A stretch of DNA of 64,000 nucleotides, taken from contig CM069447.1 in NCBI GenBank assembly GCA_035610835.1, positions 41,984,648-42,048,647 of the forward strand, given 5' to 3'. Position numbers and translations under genes: made by a program. The notes beneath the pieces were generated by a model. That model saw only the letters and a list, made by a program, of their open reading frames with translations. It searched no databases and had not been told where the DNA came from. This stretch comes from Ophiura sarsii (taxonomy: Eukaryota; Echinodermata; Ophiuroidea; Amphilepidida; Ophiuridae). This document shows, one piece after another, positions 33,063-43,500 of this stretch (positions are counted from its first letter, which is position 1; each line of letters begins with the position of its first letter).

Positions 33063-33717
33063 AGGCTGGCTCACACTATGACGAATAGGGGGTGCCGCAA
33101 GCTACGTTAAGCTGCGAATTGCAATTTTGAATTTCCTGCCAATCATCGTGTGTTGCCTTCAATTGTCGCTGACGAATCCGCTAACGGTCGCAGACGGCCG
33201 AAATTATCAGACGTGTCTGTCGGCAAATTTTCAGCATGTTGAAAATGTTGTGGCGGCAAAAAGATTTGTTGTGATTCCGTTCAGATTTCGTTGGAAACCG
33301 CAACCCTCATTTCCTTGACGTTTCTATGCCGTGCGAGGCCGTCTCTAGTCGTTTTGAGGTTGTCATAATTTCGTTGGTAGTTGTTATCAACGACCATTGA
33401 CGACAAAACAATGGCAAGTGACGTCACATCTCGAACCCTGACGATACATTGCGGCAAGTAACGAAATTGTAACAACCTTGGTGCGACAATGGCTTGCAAA
33501 TTTTGTCCGGAGGGTGACGGGTGATGACTGTTGATGGCGGGTCAGTTGCGAGTACCTGAGGCATTGCAACGATGGCCTGCGATGGGTTACGATTTTGAAA
33601 CGATGGTCCACGATTTTAAATTTTTTGTGCCATTTGTTGATGTTTTTTGACGTCAGTTCGAATTCAATAGACTGTCCGGCACAACGGGTTATCTGCTGCT
33701 ACTATGTGAGCCAACCT
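33063..33717. mobile_element. 655-bp TIR element with AGGCTGGCTCACAC ends
   Basis: The left end AGGCTGGCTCACACTATG and the right end CTACTATGTGAGCCAACCT are inverted. TAA flanks both (33060-33062, 33718-33720), consistent with a TAA target (PIF/Harbinger-like) or an eroded TTAA. The interior is rich in GACG/CGTC words and contains AGTGACGTCACAT near 33417. No transposase. Confidence 0.65.
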
Positions 33718-33833
33718 TAAGGGGAGAGGTCAATTCTGTGATCGAATTGGTCGAGAAGAAAGGAAATCCAAATAAGCATTAGATTAGATTTAGAATAATG
33801 GAAACCCAAAACATCCTGTTCTACGGGCGTGAC

Positions 33834-34180
33834 GTAATTCATAATTGGCGCATTTACGTCAACAGAGCGCCGTGCTATCCAACTGAGCATGCTCAGAGCA
33901 ATTAGTGCTCCAAAAACAAGGCCGGCGATGGAGCCGAGAGAGACGAGAGTGTTGTAGTTTTTCTATGTGGTGAACTTTGCACTAATCATAAAAAGTCTTC
34001 ATACTTCTGAGCTGTTCATTATTTGACCTTATTACATTTGTGAAATAACTTGAATGTATAAACTATCTATTCCACTAGTTTGAAATTATGTTTGCTGGTA
34101 ACCGACACTATCTAGGAAAATTTAGAAGTTCACAGTTCATTACATTACAGTAAAAGTATGAGATTGAAATGTTTATCATA
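33834..34180. mobile_element. CGTTATTCATAATTGG TIR element, copy 2 (right end lost)
   Basis: Begins CGTAATTCATAATTGGCGCA and follows copy 1 (30955-31378) through CTGAGCATGCTCAGAGCAAT, ACCGACACTATCTAGGAAAA and TTCACAGTTCATTACATT. It then departs without the second TIR. Confidence 0.6.
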
Positions 34181-34435
34181 GCATTATTTACATGTATGTA
34201 GAGGTGTTTTGCATCCCACATACTCTTCAAGAACATGCTTGTCCAAAAACAATACATTGACATCCTATAATCATAATTGGAATCACAAATGAATTATTTT
34301 TAGCTAAAAAGTCCAATACTTGTTCAAAAGTAGTCAAAATGAGATTCACGCTCTTGTCACTGAATTGATCATATCTTAGCAATAGAGGGTGACATTTAAT
34401 GGGATTAAGTGTATTTGATAGAAGACGAATATCGC

Positions 34436-34655
34436 TTAACCATCCCTGTGTCGATTATCTATGGTACAATAAACTATTTTGTTTTCACATTTTCCCAATA
34501 CTAAACCATTGCAGGAGGTACAGGCACTAAGGTTAACAAAGGTTTATTTTTTGAAAACAAAAAACCCATTGAATGTATTTTTAATTAATTTTGTTTTTGA
34601 CACACCCTGTACAGGCCAAGGTACAATCATAGATAATCGACACAGGGATGGTTAA
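34436..34655. mobile_element. 220-bp TIR element carrying a duplicated exon boundary
   Basis: The left end TTAACCATCCCTGTGTCGAT and the right end ..ATCGACACAGGGATGGTTAA are inverted over about 35 bp. Its interior (34470-34560) duplicates the intron end, acceptor and first codons of the FLYWCH-like exon at 35182-35275, which itself has a solo left TIR (35182-35216). An element of this kind therefore either carried the exon fragment or was built from it. Confidence 0.7.
34515..34588 (+). other. Decoy or alternative mini-exon inside the TIR element
   Basis: After the acceptor AAACCATTGCAG the phase-1 frame reads GGTGTKVNKGLFFENKKPIE, then CIFN and a stop at 34588. Its start is homologous to that of the FLYWCH-like exon (GGKVNN). 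If used it would give a protein of about 67 residues ending shortly after the shared N-terminus. It could equally be a dead copy. Confidence 0.35.
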
Positions 34656-35181
34656 GGGGGTGTTTTGTTTGAAGCTACATGTATGTGTGTTTCGGACCAA
34701 GGTCGCTCAACACAAAAGCCGATGTAGCCTTTCGCCCTGTCATGAAATAACTTCTTAACATCCATAAATAATACGCCACTCTCGTTCCCAGATGCATAAA
34801 ATCGCTAGGAATCGATTTCAAAAGAAGTGCTATTGTCCATCGCGCCCATCATGGGTTCGAGTTTACGTGTAATAGAAAACTGGGTGAAATAAGTGTCTAT
34901 AAACTTCACAAATAGCGTTACATCTATCGCACGGTGAATGCATATGTATTAAATTGTTATGTTTCAAATATTAGAAGTATCTTAACTTTCACCGTTGCTT
35001 TTTTTATCAAACTAATTTTATGTATCCTGTTAGCTAGTATTAGATCTGTAGTTGTCGCAATAGACTATCAATACCCGTTCTGTTTACGGGGCTATTCAAA
35101 AATGCTAGTCATACAGTTGTTTGCGAAACAGACATATATAGATCAGCTCCGCACAACATTTCAAGAGAGATAATCCGGGAC
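34656..35181. other. Intron DNA, no separate feature
   Basis: No arm match in the left copy and no recognisable element. Short open frames here have no protein signature. Confidence 0.4.
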
Positions 35182-35260
35182 TTAACCATCCCTGTGTCGA
35201 TTATCTATGGTACAATAAACTATTTTGTTTTCACATTTTCCCAATATTAAACCATTACAG

Positions 35261-35640
35261 GTGGTAAGGTCAACAACTATCAGAAAGTCATCTACAAATT
35301 TGGCAGAAAACTCGGATATTATCAGGGTTATCTCATCAACGACTACGTCTTCCTCAAAAGCATGGAGAGTGCAAGCCGAATCTCGCTGAAATGTCAAGGG
35401 ACGAACCAGCATACGCTCTGTTACGCCACTGGATACATTGATAAAACGTCGGACAAGGCGTATCTGTGGCCTGGCAGGGGCCATTGTCATCCGCCACCTT
35501 TTGCAGACGATATGATCATCAGCGACCCCACATCTTTGTTAAATTCATCGGCAAATAAATGTATGGAAGGTCAGTACATGTATCAGATTGAATTGAATGA
35601 CTATCTACCCAGGCTGGCTATACAGTGCAACTGGCCATAA
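35261..35640 (+). CDS. FLYWCH-like zinc-finger exon, alternative 3' end of right gene
   Basis: The acceptor CCATTACAG (35260) precedes 126 codons and TAA at 35638. The phase (two bases completing a codon) matches the donor of exon 1, so a spliced product would have 168 residues. From GGKVNN on, the pattern L-x4-GYLINDYVF..., KC-x8-C-x-A, then GHCHPPP fits the FLYWCH C2H2 layout (G-Y-x-Y, W/LxC, C-x-A, H-x-H), with Leu-Lys-Cys in place of Trp-Arg-Cys. FLYWCH fingers bind DNA and proteins. The exon lies in the intron between exon 1 and the giant exon, so a transcript ending here would exclude the giant exon. The left arm has no counterpart. No clear polyadenylation hexamer follows within 100 bases. 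Confidence 0.7.
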
Positions 35641-35958
35641 AGACTCCAAAAAGCGCCCTTGCCCTTATAAGTGCCCACCCCTCTTTTTCCCAGTGACTAC
35701 CAAAATGTACACCTAATAAGCGCCCATCTTTTTATTCACTGTAGCTCAATATAAATTGTTTGATTTTTATTTTAAATTATTATAATAATAATTTAAAATA
35801 AAAATCAAACAATTTTTGTCCTCAGTGTGCACGCAAGGTGGAAAGTGTACATTTCATACCGTTTGGTCCTCAGTGTGCATGCAGGGAATGGAAAGTGTAC
35901 ATTACTCAAACAAAATTGTGCTAAAAAAAAGAAGATAAATGACTTTAAAAAAGGTAAC
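35641..35958. other. Flank of the FLYWCH-like exon with an AT palindrome
   Basis: Contains TTGTTTGATTTTTATTTTAA followed by its complement (35757-35815), a hairpin that could help transcript ending, and a repeated GTCCTCAGTGTGCA.GCA word (35818 and 35866). No gene. Confidence 0.4.
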
Positions 35959-36145
35959 ATAACCCTAATTCGAGATTATTTTTTTCCGTGGAGAAAAGTG
36001 ACCCCGAAAATCAAGGCTACTTGGCTCAGTATACTTAGCCAAGTATATAGCCTGGGTCCATTTTTTCGCCGAAAAACTTCTATGCCAGGTTATACAAAGA
36101 GGCCAGCCACACGGTTGCCGTGTGGTTTAGTAGGGTTAGGGTTAA
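35959..36145. mobile_element. AACCCTAAC-end TIR element, copy 2
   Basis: Ends ATAACCCTAATTCG and AGTAGGGTTAGGGTTAAT. It shares GGGTCCATTTTTTC and AAAACTTC with 13732-14010. Contains a second small hairpin ACTTGGCTCAGTATACTTAG. Confidence 0.45.
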
Positions 36146-36258
36146 TAAGCAAAAGTGACTTTGCTAAGAGCCCTGCTTTATAGGGATAATACGGGTCTGT
36201 AAAAGTGGAAAATAAATGTAGCATGAAAATTTCCATTTTTACAGTATATCTATTTCGA

Positions 36259-36500
36259 GGGTTGAGTGCCAGAAGGCCTTAACTCAAACAATGCTATTTT
36301 GAGATAATCAACTTTTAAAAATGTGGGACTCATTACAATACACTGTAGCACCCAACTTATAACTCTAATTTTAGTCAAATTAGTGTTTATGAGTTATCTC
36401 TTTATGGTTCTGAAAATCTAGGTTAACTTATATGGATTATTTTTGTACCAAAATATCAATTTCCCCAAAAATTGAGTTACGGCCTTCTGGCGCTCAACCA
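36259..36500. mobile_element. TCGA-flanked TIR element, copy 1
   Basis: The ends GGGTTGAGTGCCAGAAGGCC and GGCCTTCTGGCGCTCAACCA are inverted and flanked by TCGA on both sides (36255-36258, 36501-36504). Copy 2 (52814-53058) has the same ends with TCGA and TTGA. A 4-bp TCGA duplication with GGGTTGAG ends is not a combination I can name. Confidence 0.7.
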
Positions 36501-37507
36501 TCGATTTCAACTTAGATAATCCAGTCAACTTGGGACTTTAACAGAGTTTATACCTATAGAATATGCCAGTTTGTGCTGGGTTTTTAAAAAGAATTCAGAT
36601 TCGCAATTAATTTGAATACCATTTTAAGTTGAAATAAAAAGTCTTTATCGCACTATATCATTTCGATATTTTGTAATTTTTTTAAATAATTTCTCCAGAC
36701 ATTGTAGCTGAACATGTTGCCTAAAACTTGTACTGACACATTTTTATTTTCTAATTGATACATACATTTGAGGGCAAAAATGTATTTTTATGAAGTATTG
36801 AAAGACGTGATGTACTGTAAAAGTGATAATTTTTGCGTGATTAATTTTTTGCCCTTTGCAAATTTTGAATTGTTTTTAAAATCGCGATTTATACCTTCAT
36901 CACATACCTATACGCAAAAGAAATATATTTGTGTATTATTATTTTTGCTGTAGCGCATTCAAGCACGAAAATATATGTTGCGCGAAATTTTCCTCTTCAT
37001 AGTACAACACAGAATTTTGATATACAATGTGTTAGTTTTCTTGGTATAATGATTTTAAAAATCTCACTTTTGGGGAAAAAAGTGAAAATATAGGTTTTTT
37101 TGTAGAAATGACATGTTTGCCTACCTATAGGTTGTCATCCTTGACTAACTATGGTCAATGTTGTCGTCTAAAAAACATATCTTTCATACTTGAAGGAAAA
37201 TATCCTCAATAGAATGCATTCCTTGAAAGTAATTTGCTCAAAGCATGCAAAAATGGGAATTGTCCACACTAAAAAGGGTCCAGTATGATGTTAAAACATT
37301 TCACCTGTATTTTGTTAGGGGCGAATGCCCCCCCCCCCCCCCCCCCCCTTCCCCCCAACACACACACACATTGATCATTGGAATTTTGAACGCACATGGC
37401 GGTTCGAGCCCCCCTCGTTCGTCTGGGGGTCGTTAATGATAAGTAAGGGTACCCCTGCACCGCCTATGCTTACAACTAACTATGATGATGTTTATGCTTT
37501 CTCACAG
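36501..37507. other. Intron DNA matching the left arm
   Basis: Positions 36600-37310 mirror 8810-12100 minus the left-arm transposons, giving empty sites for three of them (near 36815, 36980 and 37130). A poly-C run is at 37328-37349. The end GCTTTCTCACAG is the acceptor of the giant exon. Confidence 0.6.
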
Positions 37508-40500
37508 GAACAACATTTCATCCCTCATCGGCTACAATAACACAGACTCACCATGTATCCACAGTGCCGTCTCCATCCATCCCAAATGGACCATGGTCGT
37601 TATTAGCAGGTCAACCCAAAACAAAATCATCATACCAGTCTTACCAATGCATGTTCTGCAGACGCATGAAGTCCTTCGCCGATTTTGATTCTTACAAGAG
37701 ACACGCCAGGAGGCATGCACGGAGAAACTCATACGAAAGATGTACTAAGCTACAGGGTTTACGTAAAACGATGCCGAAATTCCGTCGGTCGTCGCAATGT
37801 GGTCACTTAAGGTCTGTTTCAAGTTGTGATTCCCTCAAAAGACACACCAGACGATGCACTGGGAGATTGTCCAATCAAAGAGACCAAACTATCACCAAAT
37901 ACAGCAAAGATAGCCAGGGTTTCAACCGAGAAAACCCCCAGAGGGAGCAGGATATGACGGATAATGGTATGGAAACAATCCACCCTACTTTCCAATCAAA
38001 CAATCCATCCGATCAAAGAGGCCACACTTTCACCGAATCTAGCATAGATTACCAGAGTGTCAATCAAGAACACTTTCCGGGGAAGCATGATATGACAGAT
38101 GGTGGTATCGAAACAAGCCACCCTGTTTACCAACCAAACTATCCATCTGATCAAAAAGGTCAAACTTTCACCAAAACCAGCAAAGATAGCCAGGGTTTCA
38201 ACCAAGAATATCTCCAGAGGGAGCAGGATACGACGGAAAATGGTATCGAAACAAGCCACCCTGATATGAGATCGTTCCACTATCTCACCCAGACCTTGTA
38301 TTGCTGTAATCAGTGTGTGGCATCATATGCCTCAATCGATGAAATCAGGGAACATATAAAACTGAAACATCCGGTGGTAATAAGCATGCATTTCCCCGTT
38401 AAAGAAATTAGCTACAGGTGCCCTCATTGTATAGGCTCCTTTGTCTCCATTCCTGAACTTCGGAATCATATGAAGGAGAAGCACTCTATGGCTGACGCCA
38501 CAAGTGGTGTGACTCTTTGCAATCCTGTAAAGTCTATTGTCTCCGATACTGAACTTGGTGATCATATGAAATCACATGGAGCTGTAGACATACATCAAGA
38601 TAACCCTAACCTTGCTGGTCGTCATAGGTGCGCTCAGTGTGTAGCCACCTTCGTCTCTGTTCTTGAATTGTCCAATCATATGAAGGAGAAGCACTCTGTG
38701 TCGACAACAATAAACATTCCCGTCAACAAGATCAAATACAAATGCAATCAGTGTCCTGATCAAAGTTTTACCCTACCGGAATTGCAAGCACATGTCAAAT
38801 CTAAGCACAATGCCTGGCACAGTTATATAAGGTTTAGATGCACTCAGTGTATAGAATTCTTCGTCTCTTTTCGTGCCCTTTCTAGTCATATGAAGAATAA
38901 GCACCCTGAACCTGACAGCATGTGTGATGAAAGAATGGATGATAGCCAATTTGACTCCTACATGTATAACTGTGCTCAGTGCTTAGAATCCTTCTATGCT
39001 GTTGATAACCTTTCTAATCATATGAAGAATATGCACCCTGACGCAATCAGCTTGCATGATGGTAGCAAGGGTGACGGCCAGTGTGACTCCTATAACTGTA
39101 CTCAGTGTATAGAATCCTTCGTCTCTGTTGATAACCTTTCTAATCATATGAAGAATATGCACCCTGACGCTATCAGCTTGCGTGATGGTAGCAAGGGTGA
39201 CGGCCAGTGTGACTCCTATAACTGTACTCAGTGTATAGAATCCTTTGTCTCTGTTGATAACCTTTCTAATCACATAAAGAATAAGCACCCAGAAGCTAGC
39301 AATGTGTGTGATGATAGCAAGGGTGACAGCCAATTTGACTCCTATGACTGTGCTCTGTGTTTAAAATCCTTCGTCTCTGTTGATAACCTTTCTAATCACA
39401 TAAAGAATAAGCACTCAGAAGCGAACAGCGTGCGTGATGATAGCAAAGGTGACAGCCAGTGGGACTCCTCTAACTGTACTCAGTGTATAGAGTCCTTCGT
39501 CTCTGTTGATGATATGTCTAATCATATGAAGAATAAGCACCCAGAAGCTAACAGCTTGCGTGATGATAGCAAAGGTGACAGCCAGTGTTACTCCTATAAC
39601 TGTACTCAGTGTATAGAGTCCTTCATCTCTGTTGATGATATGACTAATCATATGAAGAATAAGCACCCTGAACCGAACAGCGTATGTGATGATAGCAAGG
39701 GTGATAGCGAGTGTGATTCCTATAACTCTACTCAGTGTATAGAGTCCGTCATCTCTGTTCATAATCTTTCTACTCATGTGAAGAATAAGCACCCTGAAGC
39801 TAACAGCGTGTGTGATGATAGCAATATGTGTGACATCTATAACTGCACTCAGTGTATAAAGTCCTTTGTCTCTCTTCATCACTTGTTTATTCATATGGCA
39901 AATAAGCATCCGGAGGCTAACAGCAAGTTTGATGTTAACCCAATTGACTACTATGACTGTACTAAGTCATCTAATCACACAAAGAAGAGGCTTGCAGAAC
40001 CCAATGACGTTTATAATGTAAGAAAGTTTGCAAAGACACATGGAGTTCCTGAAAAGCTGTATGTCTCCAATGCTGAACTCTCTAATCATTCAAAGACACG
40101 TGGAGTTGCTGAAAAGTCATTTGTCTCCAGCGCTGAACTCTCTGACCATACGGAGACAGATGGAGTTACGGAAATTTCCGATCTTCTGGAGACAGATGCA
40201 GATGCTGAAAAGTCCTTTGACTCCAATGCTGAAATCTCAGATCATTCAAAGACACATGGAGCTACTGAAAAGTCATTTGTTTCAGATGCTGACCTTTCTG
40301 ATCAGTTGGAAAACCCCGCAGCTATGGACAGTGACCCCAAAATGGACGAAACTGCCGAGATGGACACTGTGGCGGAAAAGGACAATATGCGTCCGATAGA
40401 AGTACAAGAATGTAGGGCATGTAAGTGCCCATATGATGAAAGTACATGTCCACCAGGGAAACATCTATGCCAATTTAATGTGGACCTCTATCAGGACACA

Positions 40501-43500
40501 CCCTTGCAGGATGACATATACAAGTGTGAGGTTTGTAGGTGTCCATTCGCAAACAGGAAGGAGCTACCCGCCGAGTTTCTCAGAACCCGGATGTACCCTG
40601 ATGTCAAAATGGAATCTTATCAATGTAATAGATGCAGAACCAACTTCGATTCTATCGATTACCTGTATCGTCATTTGAAAAAGGCGCATAGAATGACAGG
40701 TGCAGCGTTGATATTCTACAGATCAAGAAAGAAGGAGAAAAAACGGAGAAAGAAGGAGATCAAAAGGGCAAGAAAGCGGGAGGGGAGAGAAAGAAAAGAA
40801 AAAAAGGAAGAGAGGGGAAAGATATTGGAGAAAAGTAAGGAGTTGGAAGAAGATGAGAAGAGAACAACAGAAATGGAAAATGCAGAACTCTCTGATCAGA
40901 TAAAAACACATGGAGCCGATGACACCCATGAGGTTTACCTGGCTGGTCATCATAGATGTACTCAGTGTGTAGCAACCTTCATCTCTGTTCCTGAACTATC
41001 TGCTCATATGAAGACACATGTAGCCGATGATGTTCATGTCGTTCACCTTGCTGGTCTCCATAGATGCACTCAGTGTGTAGCCTCCTTCGTCTCTGTTCCC
41101 GAACTGTCTCATCATATGAAGACACATGTAGTTGATGACATGTATGAGGTTAACCTGGCTGGTCTCCATAGATGTACTCAGTGTGTAGCAACCTTTGTCT
41201 CTGTTCCTGAACTGTCTGATCATATGAAGACACATGTAGCCAATGACATGCATGTCATTAACCTGGCTGGTCACCATAGATGCGCTCAGTGTGTAGCAAC
41301 CTTCTTCTCTGTTCCCGAACTGCATGATCATATGGATGAGAAACACTCACAACTGCCATGGACAAACCAAATAGAAAATACCAATTATCAATGCTTCCAA
41401 TGTCTGGATCATAACATTTTTTCCAGCCTGGTCGAATGGCAAGTTCATGTGAACACTAAGCACAGTAACAAACACGGCTGTTCTTTTTGTGGGTGTAAAT
41501 TATTTTACTCACAGGAGGAGTTATATCAACATTTCAAAGATTGCCATACCAAACAAATTGATATAAAAGTGCCAAATTATAGTGCCAAGGAAAATGACAG
41601 TTCTTCTTTACAGTATGACTGTTGGACCTGTAAGAGGCGATCTCTTAGCATGACTGAGTTATCTGAACATCGCTGTTATTACAACCCGAGTATCGAAACA
41701 AAAGATGCCGACACACAAAATGCCGTGCGGGCATCCAATGTGTACATGTGTATTGTGTGCAAGTGCCCATACTATAATAAGTGGGGGCTGTCTAAGCATT
41801 ACAGTCAGATGCACCCAGATTTCACAATATCATCAGAACTCGAATGGAAAATGGAAGATAATGTTCAGAATTACGGTGTACACAGGTGTGTCGTATGTAA
41901 AGAACCGTTTGTCAGTTGGTTAGGATCAACAGTGTGTACAGGTACTCCGGAAATGTGCTCTACGTGTAAAGGGAAAGGGGAACAAGTGAAGATGGATGAT
42001 GACTTAAAAATGGATGATGTTGCGAAAACGTCAGATGATGCAAAAACAGACAGCAACGCCGAAACGACAGACTATGAGAAGAAAACGGGTGATGATGCGA
42101 AAATGAGCAACACTGCCAAAACGGATACAACTACAACAACGGATGCCAACATTGACACTACTCTTATTGGTAAGGTACAAGTGTGTTCTGCGTGTAAGTG
42201 CCCATACAATGTATACCTTACATATGGAATTGCGCCAGGGAAACATTTTTGCCAACTGAATCTGAATATTGACTCCAGTCAGCACACACCCTTGTATAAG
42301 GATGATGTATACAAATGTAATGTTTGTAGGTGTCCATTCGGGAGAAGAAGGGTACTATCCTCTGAGTTCCTCAAACTGTACCTGGATGTCAAAGTGGAAT
42401 CTTTTCAATGTAATAGATGCAGGGGAACTTTCAGTTCTATCAATTTTCTGTATCGTCACTGCAAGAGTGTGCACAACATGACAAATGCAGTGTTAAACTT
42501 TCACCAGGAGAAAAAACGGAAGGAGAGGGAGAACAAGACGGAACAGCAGCGGGAGGGAGAGGAAGAAACGGAAGAAGGAGAGGGTGAAAGTGGAAGGGGG
42601 ATTGAGAAAAGCGAGGAGACGGAAGAGGGTGACATGAAAACAGTAAAAATAGAAAATGCCGAACTCTCTGATCAGATGAAGACACATGTGGCTGATGACT
42701 TGCAGGAGGTTAACCTAGTTGGTCCCTACACATGTACTCAGTGTGAAGCGACCTTCGTCTCTGTTCCTGAACTGTCTGATCATATAGACGAGGAGCACTC
42801 GGCGCTGCCAAAGACAAATCAAACCAAAGAGACCAAATATCAATGTTTCCAATGTCATGATCGTAACATTTTCTCCAGCCTGGCCGAATGGCAAGTTCAT
42901 TTAAGCATAAATCACAGTGGCAAACATGGCTGTATTTTTTGTGGGGATAAATTCTTCGTTTCCAAGGAAACGTTATACCAACATTTCAGAGATTCCCATC
43001 AGGTTATGACGAATGGAAATCATGGAAATTATATTGAACCAAATTATTGTGCCAAGGAAAATGACAGTTTTTCTTCGCAATATTACTGTTGGATCTGTAA
43101 AAGGCGATTTCCTAACATGACAAAACTATCCACACATCTTTGTCATAGCAACCAAAGTATCGAAACAAAAGATACAGATACACTGTCTATTAAGGCAAGT
43201 GCCATTCGGATATCCGATGTGTACATGTGTATTGTGTGCAAGTGCCCATATTATAAAAAAAGCGGGCTGTCTAAACATTACAGTCAGATGCACCCAGATT
43301 TCACGACAACATCAGAACTAAAATGGAGAACGACAGATAGTGTTCAGAAGTACGGTGTACACAGGTGTGTAATGTGTAAAAGACCCTTCATTGGTTGGTT
43401 AGGATCATCGGGATGTACTCCGAAAATGTGCTTAGCTTGTAACAGGAAGGGTAAACAAGTGAAGATGGATGATGACTCGAATATGGAGGATGACTCGAAA

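Noticed and set aside
34934..35173. 79-codon ORF with hydrophobic segment as a small secreted or membrane protein
   Set aside because: It lies in intron DNA that is absent from the other arm; a hydrophobic stretch is expected in T-rich sequence.
37564..37566. GTG as the start codon of the giant right protein (and the same at 8570 for the left)
   Set aside because: The frame is open upstream to a good acceptor, and the phase fits exon 1 with its Kozak ATG. GTG starts are not expected in animals.
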